The notes under the pieces are model-generated. The model was given only the letters and a program-made list of their open reading frames with translations, ran no database searches and was not told the origin of the DNA. 64,000 bases of DNA from Eudromia elegans (Eukaryota > Chordata > Aves > Tinamiformes > Tinamidae), in NCBI GenBank assembly GCA_003342815.1, contig PTEX01000333.1, positions 165,380 to 229,379 on the forward strand, read 5' to 3'. Below, piece after piece: positions 54,399-64,000 of this stretch. The position numbers were made by a program, and so were the translations under genes. Within the stretch, counting starts at the first letter, position 1; each line of letters starts with the position of its first letter.

Positions 54399-56589
54399 TC
54401 ACACGCAAAGCGGTCACCAATTTTCTGCAAGCTGCTCTCTGGTGGCTCAGTCTGGTGGCTGGGCTTACAAAGGCAAACCCAAATGCCAGCACTCAGTCAC
54501 AGGCAGGAATTGGGCAAAAAGGGAAATACCTCAGGGTACCACATCCATCTGCAGAGTTCCTGTTTCCCATTAGCACAGACTGAGTTTGAAGAAATTAAAC
54601 GATTTCTTAACCAATTTACTCTCCTGGTGATGTATTATATTGGACTTTTCTGAAGTGTAGCAAAAACACGCACTATATTTTTTTGAACACAAACGTTCTT
54701 GTGACTAAAATACCAGGAAAAATATAATGGATTTCCAATTTCCTCTCCTCTCCTAAACATGAACACTGTCATCTGCTTTTCACAAGGGCTGATGAGACAA
54801 CCAGCAATCAAGCAGTCTATTTTCATCTCTTCAGGACTTTAACAGTTGCAGTTCTGCTCTATGCAGTACAGCATTCAGATCATTGCTTTCCCAGATGTTT
54901 ATTTCCAAACAGCCAAACAAGCAACAAAGAGAAAACATTTACATGTTTATGAAGAACACTTGGAAGCTGCCCTGTAATTTTTTGTGGGAGACACCATTCC
55001 TTCACAGTTAAAGAAAACGAAACATATTTGGCAGCTGGGGAAACTTCAAGTGGCAATTTGATCCTTGCACCCTTACAAGGCATGGCCCAGTATCATGGGG
55101 GCAAACTGATTTAGATACCTGTGTCTGAGGGTCTGCATCACTGGTAGCTCTGTCAAATCCCTCAGCATTAGCAGCTGCAATGTTCTTATGATATTTGCAG
55201 TGATGATTACACTTTTTTTTTTTCTATCTGCTATACTGGTCAAATCACCTAAAACATATAAAAGAACATATCTGTTCTACCTAGAACAACCGTTAATATT
55301 GTAAAGCTACATAAATTAGTCACACTAAAGTAATTTCATCTCTTTTTGGATGGGTTCTGTTCCAGTGCTAGGGGATATTTTTCTCTCATTTTGAAAAACA
55401 GTGTTACACGCAATTACTAGGAATTAGAAAATTAAATTAGGAATATTAGCTTCAGACTTCCCAGAGCTCCTGCACAGAGGTTCCCTGCAGATGTGCAGTC
55501 CTTCCCAGGTGGACCATGAGTCCATGTCCTTGCATTTCTCTCTCTTCCACAAAGCTAAAGCACATGTCAATACCCTTTGCTTCCACTCCCACAGAGCGTG
55601 TTTCTGGATGCCTTCTTGTCGCTGCTCTCAAAGCTGCCAGCTGGCCTGCTGTGATGTGGAACTTCTAATATATTTAAATATGAGGACGGCATCACTCAAA
55701 ATCATCAACATTTTGATAAAGTGCCAAGGCCATTCTGTTATTTATGTCAGTATCTTTATTTTAAAGCAAAACAATTGGACTCAGGCATGTTTTTACATTT
55801 TGTTTGGAAAGCGCCTTTTTGAAAAACCTCTTTTCTTGGTGGTGATCAGACACTGCTTGCTGGGAGACGTTTCCAAACGCTACAAATCCCAAAAGAAGTG
55901 ATAAGTGGAGTTTATACAGTCTGCAACTTGGTTCTGATAAATGCCAGTGTTCCGGATAGCTGGTCAGAGCAGACAACCCGATACTTTATTTGCTCTAGCT
56001 GTTTATAAAAATCTTGCTCTGATAAAGCCCAGCTGGCAAATCCATCACGGATTCTCATGCCTGCCTGCAGGAATACAATTTTAATGGCCTCATCAGTGCT
56101 ATTCTGACAGAATTCAGAGCCCAGCATGAGACCAATCCAGAAAGTACCAGAGTGTCAGGTGAGATCACTTAACAGGCAGCTCCACCAAAAATAAAAAATC
56201 ACTGTATCTTATTGCTACTTGCTATGAGCAAGGGTAGCAGAAAGAGACTCTGAGTAATCTGCAGAAAAGCACTCTGCTTTTCGGCTGCTCAGAGACCGTC
56301 CCCTGACAGTAGATTAAAAAAAAAAAACTTTATCTCATCAGGCTGGTATAGTGGAAAGAGAAAACAATGGTAGCTCATGGTGAAAGAGGATGGAAAAATT
56401 CTCTGGCAAAGAACACTGTCAAAAATATTCAGTGCCTGTGCTTCCACTAAAGACCAAAGGCATGGAAAGAAGATGGAGACTGCCCTGAATTCATAATTTG
56501 GCAGTTGGCAAAAAGAAAGCTGAAAAATGCTGAAAAATATTGTTAATGAATATTAAATCAAAACTAAAACACAAAAGGACACTCACTTT

Positions 56590-56609
56590 TTCATTCATTC
56601 ATTCATTCA
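56590..56609 (+). repeat. (TTCA)n simple repeat
   Basis: Five TCAT/TTCA-type units after a short T run. Confidence 0.85.
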
Positions 56610-59018
56610 GCTAAATGAGCAGTACTGTATACTTGCCTTGAAAATTGTGATAGTGTTCCTCAGTTCCAAAACCATAAGTGTTACCTCTGTATCTGTGAAT
56701 AATCCTGGTTATCTCATAAAGACTAGTCTCCTGAATAAAGATAAGGCTGCATTTCACTGCTGGCAGTACCAGGCTGTAAGGCTGCATGTTGTCATGCTAT
56801 TATGTGGGGCTTGCAGAGCATTGGCTGACTTCTCAAAACGAGGAGACTCAGAAGCCTGGTACGGCCAGGCTCAAGAACAGGTCAAACATGGTCAGGACTT
56901 GGGCTGGAGAGGTCCAGTGGTCCTGGAGCTAGGCAGGATTTCAGAAAGTGACTGGCGTGATTTACCACTTCACACCGTTCCCCTTGTGAAGCTCCATGTG
57001 TACCCATCACAGTATGGACTCCAAGGTCCTACAAATGGTGCCATTTTCAAAGTGAAATAGAAAAATGAAGTCCAAAAATATTCCCAGGGCTATCTCCCAT
57101 AGTCATATTTCATTATAAATTTCCTGTTCATGCCAGATTCTTTAAGTTTTCACTTCCTGTCTATGATTAAGAATGGCCAACAATCGTACTAGTGCTTTAG
57201 CTTTTGTACTTAACACCAGCAAAAACTCTTGGTAAGGACTTCCAATCTTTAGTTAGAAAATCTTTAGTTAGTGGGGGTTTTTTTGAATGAATGATACTCT
57301 GTAAAGAGTTTAAGTAGATAAATGATAGGTCATTATGTTTCAGATGATTAACATTCTTTTTTTGTATGTGTGAATTTTCAGAGGTTTTGCACTGTTCATT
57401 TAAAAAACGTAGATTACAATCTCATGGACCATGATGGATTGTCTATTTTGTAAATATGTATTTAGGAAGGTTTTAATTATCATATGCACTGAATGTATTT
57501 GCATGAAATTTGCATAATGCAATTTAACTGTCTATCATGCAGGCGTGATCCTGGGGAGGCTTTGCTGTGAAAATTCTTGACACGGTTGGCATGTACGGCT
57601 TTTTGTAAACGTGGTTGCTGCTTATATGCAGGAAAGGTTTTACCATTCTCCAGGGTACACACCGGTGCATATCTTGGAAAATCAGCAACTGTACATGTAT
57701 TCTCCACGGCAAAAGCTGAGTTTTCACAAGGTGTACACATGCTTCTACCCCAGCCTGTCAAGAAGACTGAATCTTTTTTCTGCATATTTGAAATTCACAA
57801 CATGAAGCATCGTGAATGTGCAATCTTCTTTCCAAATGAAAATAAGTGTCAGGAGGAGGAGCGGGAGGGAGCATTTCTGTGCAAGCACACACTAGTGGGG
57901 AGCCTTGGTCTTAGCTCTGTGGCTCTTAGGAGGTGTTCTTGGCTCCAGTTGAATCCAAGACTTTTAACATCTTATTAATAAACTAAAACTTGAAAATAGA
58001 GAGTTTTACCTTTGATTCTGTATGTCGGCTCCTGAGGAATGTTTTTTTAATTGTCTTTTGCAGTCATGCTGCAGACCCTATGCAAGGGGTGCACATCACT
58101 GAAGAGTGCCCTGAGGTCTGTTTTGAACAACCAGAGCTTGCTGGGGGCTTGAACACGCATTTGTTGTACTTGCTAAAAGACTAATTCATGGATGTCCTCC
58201 CTAACCACGGGTTAGAAACAGGGGCACATTTCCTTCCTTCTCATCCTGTTTTGTTTCTGGATACTCTGAGGGACAGGGAAATAGGAAAGTATCTCAGAAT
58301 CACTTTTCCCTTTCTCTTTTTTCCACAGACTGTGCTGAATTCAAAGTTTGAATTCAAAGCTTTAGATTTCTCCTATATGTTCCCATTCATAGAGTAGTTC
58401 AGAACTTTGCTTTAGTGTTTTATATTCCCATGATTCCCTCAAGTAATTTCTCATGGATTAATGCTTAAAAGAAATATACACAGACTTTGTAAACCTTTTT
58501 TTTCAATAGAAAAAATAATTTCTAAATATGCAGATCTAAAGAAGGCACCTACTTTTTGCATGTTTTTAGTCTTAGGACATACACAAGCTTTCTGGAAGGC
58601 TATTTCCATACTCATGCTTGAAAACTGTTCCTTTACATCACTTCTGTGAAGAAATTGCTCATTGTTTTGATAGTTATCAAATTAAATCATTTCTGCAGTA
58701 GGTAGCTGCTATTCTAAGATCAATTCCCTGTAGTCAGAAGATCCATGTTATCCATTCCATACCAAAACAAACCAGCATAGGCTTCAAAACACCAGCTACA
58801 AAAAATGAGAAAGAAAAGGTCAGATAAGATGATTTAATAGAATCTCAGCACTTCTTGGGCTGTTAGTCAAGGTTAAACACAGAAGAAAATGTTTGTAAGC
58901 AGCTTTTTCTGCAAGAGCTAATTTAAATTTGGCCATCTTTGAAATTTTATTTTTTTACACTTAATATGGATACTTGGACACTCAGATTATTGAAGGTGTT
59001 TACAAATATGCTCCAAGC

Positions 59019-59035
59019 AAAAAAAAAAAAAAAAA
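59019..59035 (+). repeat. poly-A run
   Basis: About 17 consecutive A residues with no adjacent recognisable retroposed sequence. Confidence 0.75.
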
Positions 59036-62000
59036 TTTGTAAAATATCTAATTCATTTTATGCTGGCCAGTCACTTAAGTATGTAAATCTTCCTGAGAGT
59101 GACTTAAGCATTCCACAGAATGAATAAAGTAAAATCATTGATGCAGGCTCTCACTAGCATGCAGTAACTGAGTGTTTTTACAGCACATCCTACAGTAACC
59201 TCATTTTGTGGCATCAGGCGCTTGGGAAGCTGTAGTGAGATTTATACTTAAAAACACAGCTCATGCTTAGTACTACAGTAGGAATCTAGGAATTGGGAAA
59301 AAAGCATCCCTAGAATAATTTTTCTTCTACAAAAAATTGACTGATATACAGACCTATCCATATGTTAACAGAGTTCTAACACAAGTCAAGAATTTCTAAA
59401 AGCTACAGGATTCATTTTAAGCTATACTAATTAGAAATTTATATTGAAGATATTATTAAAAAAAGAGCAAAAATCATAAATTTGCTATAAACTTTAATTA
59501 AATTGTGAGGCGATCAGAGGTGTATTTAGAAAAGAGCCAAAATCTTGCATAGACTCTGCATATTCTGATAGGTATGTGGAACATGCTTAAAACTGCAAGC
59601 ATGAAACAGTTTTTTATAATTTTTAAATTGCATATTCAATGCAAGTTATGGGCAAAGCAAGTTATGCTAAAAGAAAGTTACGCTTTAACTAAGTGTACCA
59701 TTGAATAAAGTACTGACATTTTGTCAGACTAAATAGGAATTCAAAGTCATAACTGAAAGCGACTCAATAATTCAAAGGGTCTAAAGTACCAAGTTGCCAA
59801 ATAAATGCACAAGGTAATCAGATTAATTCTCAAGTCTGATAAAACAAGAATCATTCTTTGTCCATTCAGTGCTGGAGATGGAAAAGCAGCTGTTTTCTCC
59901 AAGACCTTGAGTTATACTTGAATGAGAAGAATTGTCAAAGGCAATAGCAATGGCTATCTTTTCTTACATTAGGCTTCTCAGTGGTAGCAAGAGTACTCTG
60001 AAGATTTGTTATTTAAGTCCTTTAATCAGTAAGGGTGCACAGAACCCACTCCAAGAGTTCATAAAATTTTACTCCTGACAATGCAGCTGACATTTGACAG
60101 CTGGAAGGGGATCTCAATCTTCACATGCTGATGTGACTAATACTTCCTTACAAGAAATCTCCCTTTCTGCCATCTTTTCTATCCATCTTTCCTCCCCAAA
60201 GAATTTTCTTAACCTGCATCTTCTCCAGCTGATTCAAGCCAGTTTCATGCTGACACTGAGAGGGACAAGACAAGCTAAAATACTTGGGTGTACAATTTCA
60301 GCATGCCTGCCTGTAAATCAGTAACTTTGGTCACCTGCAAACCAGAAACACTCTGCACAACCACGGGTGCCATTTTGGTTGCTGCATCTGTTGTTGGTGC
60401 ATATGTCTCTGGACTTTGTGGAAAACTAGATCATCAGAGAGTTGCTGCAGTTCTGTGAACACAAAGTCAGAGGAAAACAAGTGTATTGATGCAATAAATT
60501 GTCTACAAAGCATTTGAGAGTACTCAGGCAAGAGCTGACTGGTGTTACAGTTGGAGCTTCTCTTTGCAGCTCTTCAATTCGATAATAAAATCTCTTAAAT
60601 AGAAACAGGAAACATTACTTTCTGAGAGTTTCTGTCCCACACATAAAACAGACATGCCAGAAATGTGCAGACAAGAGAATAACCACCATGGCAGCTAACT
60701 GGACCACTCAGCATTTCTTGATGGGCAGAGTAAAAGGAAATCCCAAACTATGGAGAAGTAGAAAAATCCTCATTTTTATTATTTCCTTTTATCTTATGGC
60801 TTAATGCTACATAAAAAGTTAAGAACCCATCTCAAAGAAACTAAATCAAGTCTGAGTCTAGCAACAAGGTATAGAAGCAAAACTTTAAACCTATGTTGAT
60901 GGGAACCCAAAAAAAGCAGTTAGTTCTTCAGAAGCACTAAAAATACAAACTACTTCCTTGTATCCAACCATTGAGAAACAGATAAAACCTACCTTACTGA
61001 GGAGAAGTTACATTCACACCAAAAAGAGAACCTAGTTAAAAAAGAAATGAGAATGGCTTCTTCAGGAATAATACCGTTGTAGTGCAATTTTAAGAAGAGT
61101 AGACTGAAGCTTAGAAGAGTTTGGATACAGGATGGACTGCTGCTCGCTAGAGGACAGAAGAGATGAAGGAAGGAAAACTGACAGGCAGGACAGAGCCAAA
61201 TGAAGAGCTCTGTAGGTTTTATGTAATACATAAAGGTAGGCTGAACAGCTGGTACTACCTCAGAAGAAACTTGAGGTGTGATTAAAGTCAAACAGGCTCT
61301 GCACTTCTCGGTGTTTCCTGCTGTGTGAGGATGGAAAATAGTTTTGAGTTTTGCAGGGTGCATTTTCCCTTCTGCTGGCAGCCACTCGTGCTTACCCACT
61401 TGCTTCCTAGTGCTTTAAAACTCCTTATTGTCAACTCTCCTCAGCACTAAAGCATAGGCAGACTCAATGTGCACAGGTGAAATGGAGGCAAGTCTAATAT
61501 TACCCTGAGTCATTTCTGTTTGGGGGATCATCTATTCTGCATGGAGTGAGTGACTCATCTTTAGTGAGTAGTATACTATTGATACTGAATCCTCTAACTT
61601 TGATCTGATAGCACTTACTTACTCTTTTGAATAATACAACAGAAAGCAAATCAGATAGCTCAGCATTGGTAAACCCTGTTCATTTAGAAACAGGCAGAAA
61701 TATGAAGTGAGGAGCAAGGTCATATTCATCATTCAACTTTCCAAAGGTCCATGACAGGCAAAGCATGCCACTGTTCAGGTAGAATGCTGCTGTGAAGATA
61801 TTTTGAGAGTTTTTAAGCAAGAAGAGTGCTAGCAGCAGGTATATGGGTGATATCATAATTTCTGAAAAGATGTTTTAACTGCTGGGGAGGAGAAGGAATA
61901 GAGGGAAAGAAGGAAATTACTATGGGAAAGAGAATGCTATCGGAAGTATAAATAATTCACAATTCATCCAATAGGTATTACACCTGTTTCCAGCTGTAAG

Positions 62001-63217
62001 AAAGGAAAAATATTTAACCCCATGCCTGATTTTAGCAACATTTAGGAAACACTGCTAATAGAAAGAATAAGGAAAAAAAAAACAGCTTATTTTTACAATG
62101 TCTTTATAAAATGCAGCTACTTTTTTTTTCCTGAAATCAGAGCAAAATATGGTTCTTCAGCAAACAAGCCCTTATTTATACTTACCTTTGTAACTAGTTT
62201 TGGAATGGTCATATATTTTAAAAATGTTTTCAGTATGCTTCAGTTTGTGGTTGCTACCATGACCGGGAGTGGGTAGGGGGTGTGTGGGAGGGGGTAGGCA
62301 GCTATATTTACAAACCTATAGTAACTATTACACAAGTCAAAGAGAGACTACACCTGCATGGGAACGAACTCCTGTGTGCCACCCAAGCTGCACTCTGTGA
62401 CGCTTGTCTATATATCTCCCACCCTGCAATGCAGAGCTGTCATCTGTATATGGCCAAGCACCTCCTTGACACCGTGTCCTTTTCTCTTTCCCACTGCCTG
62501 CTCCTTATCTCCCCAGTTACTTTTCCTTTCTATGCTGCACCCTCTCCACCCCTTCCTAGCTAATGGAGCTTCATCTGATGAAGGCTTCTAGATATTGCCA
62601 CTATATAAATGGTAGAGAAACATAAAATGCTTCACTAGCTGCATGAAGAGAAAGAAAATTTTTGATAGTTACTAATTTTTGGATGACAGCCAGTATCTTC
62701 ATATGGACAGCAGATGCTCACACACTGACAACTGTATTTTAATCCCCACAGAGAGGAAGACTGGTATTATATTAATGGAAACTATATAGTTTTGACAGAG
62801 GAAGAACAAAGCTGTTCCTGGGAGACTGACCTAATATAAAGAACAAGAGCAGTGTAAGAAAATTATTACTTATTTCTTTTGCTCTATTAGCACAAGATTA
62901 GCTGTGATACAGGATAGTTGAATTCTAACAAATGTATTAATTTTGTATGTTTCCTCATTGCTATCTCATAAGAAATGTATTCTAAATTTAAAAATAAAAA
63001 ACAAGCAAACAAAAAACCAAATTCAAATCTGTTGAACAAAAAGTAGAATTTGACCCAGTACTGGACAAGGAGGCATAACGCGTGAACCATCAGAAATTTA
63101 AGTGCCAGAGCATCATAATGCTTTTACTGGGAGCTGAGATAGGACTAGGAAACTTGCACAGAGAAATTTTTTGCACAGAGAAAAGGAGGGGAAGTGGAGC
63201 TGTCATCAAAGTGGAAC

Positions 63218-63261
63218 TGAAATATCAACACTCAAAATACTTGAAATATCAACACTCAAAA
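63218..63261 (+). repeat. 20-bp direct repeat, 24-bp period
   Basis: The 20-mer TGAAATATCAACACTCAAAA occurs at 63218-63237 and again at 63242-63261, separated by TACT. It is a recent short duplication. Confidence 0.95.
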
Positions 63262-64000
63262 GAAGACAGCCTTCTGCCAAATTAGTCACATTATATACGT
63301 GTGCCATGTAATTCTGACAAGCAAGAAAAAAAGAAAGGTAAGAAAGTGTTTGGGGAAGACGTAATGAAATTAGCAGACAATAAAAGTAACATTTGCTACC
63401 TTAGTTTTTATTGCTGTGGTGGGAAGTCTTTACCTCAGGACTCTAAATCTGCAGATGTCAATGAATACGAGCTTGAGACTATGTTGTCTAATAACAGGAG
63501 AGAGGAGAGCCATTTCTTTATTATATGACTCTAATCAATGGCCAAGAATAGCAAGGATTATTTGGTAGGGAAGGTTTGACAGGCAGGTGTCTGATGGGAA
63601 TTGGTTTAATAAGATAACCTTTTAAATGGTATATTCAAGAAATCCCTGGAGAAGTATATACCAGTGTTAATTTGACAGCCTTTTCTGCAGATGCTTTTCT
63701 TTCTTTTTCTTACAAGAAAATAAAAATAAAAGTGATGAAGCTGCATAGTGACAAATGTGTTTTATCTTTTCTTTTTTTTAATGAAATCTCACAGTCTAAT
63801 TAACCAGACCTTGTTGTGTAGCAGTAGTGAAACATGAGCTAATTTAAAACCAGTGTGCCCCTTGAACAATAATGGAAGTGAGTAGACACCTCCTTTCTGC
63901 TCTCCCAGGCCTTCTTTACCACCCACCATCTCATCGATGTAAACCAATCAATCATTAACTGCATTGCAGAGAACTTCTCATTTAGTAAAAGAAAAAAAAA

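Noticed and set aside
53933..54430. 165-codon minus-strand open frame
   Set aside because: It is the reverse complement of a plus-strand CR1 fragment plus flanks; no product recognisable.
55912..56127. 71-codon minus-strand frame with protein-like composition (MLGSEFCQNSTDEAIK...)
   Set aside because: It superficially resembles a coding exon, but does not match any part of mGluR1 residues 1-317, and I could not assign convincing splice phases.
56638..57060. 140-codon plus-strand open frame
   Set aside because: Mixed composition with no known motif; no promoter, splice or homology evidence.

Overview
The window is vertebrate nuclear DNA, almost certainly avian. Two things support this: CR1 retrotransposon pieces with the avian-type 3' end (tandem ATTCTRTG octamers next to a block reading GGTTGGAAGGGACC), and small, well-spliced exons inside AT-rich introns. 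The species cannot be fixed from sequence alone. There is no prokaryotic signature, and no operon, CRISPR array or phage.

The whole window lies inside one gene on the minus strand: GRM1, encoding metabotropic glutamate receptor 1 (mGluR1, class C GPCR, group I). Transcription runs from high to low coordinates. Six exons can be placed to the base by matching splice sites and reading phase. They are 51573-51808 (residues 318-395, second half of the ligand-binding domain), 32213-32459 (397-477), 25901-26069 (479-534, end of the ligand-binding domain and start of the cysteine-rich domain), 24241-24367 (535-576, cysteine-rich domain), 17332-18262 (578-886, all seven transmembrane helices), and an 85-bp cassette exon at 639-723 encoding the short mGluR1b tail. 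Numbering follows mammalian mGluR1 and is anchored on the glutamate-binding Asp318. It then correctly predicts Lys409, the nine cysteine-rich-domain cysteines, Cys657/Cys746, Thr815 and the RRKK motif at 877-880. The exons coding for residues 1-317 lie beyond position 64000. The long mGluR1a tail exon lies below position 1.

Everything else is intron: about 16.6 kb, 6.0 kb, 1.5 kb, 6.1 kb and 19.1 kb between exons, plus partial introns at both ends. The introns hold six recognisable CR1 fragments, the largest keeping a 300-codon reverse-transcriptase reading frame. They also hold microsatellites (a 70-bp ATT tract is the longest), three short tandem duplications, a 24-bp-stem inverted repeat and one isolated CpG-dense patch.

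I found no new biological system. The most useful results are the mGluR1b cassette exon, which is too short for ordinary ORF finding, and several receptor details: Val757, an extra N-glycosylation sequon at 393, and a weak splice donor whose read-through would end the protein after the ectodomain.
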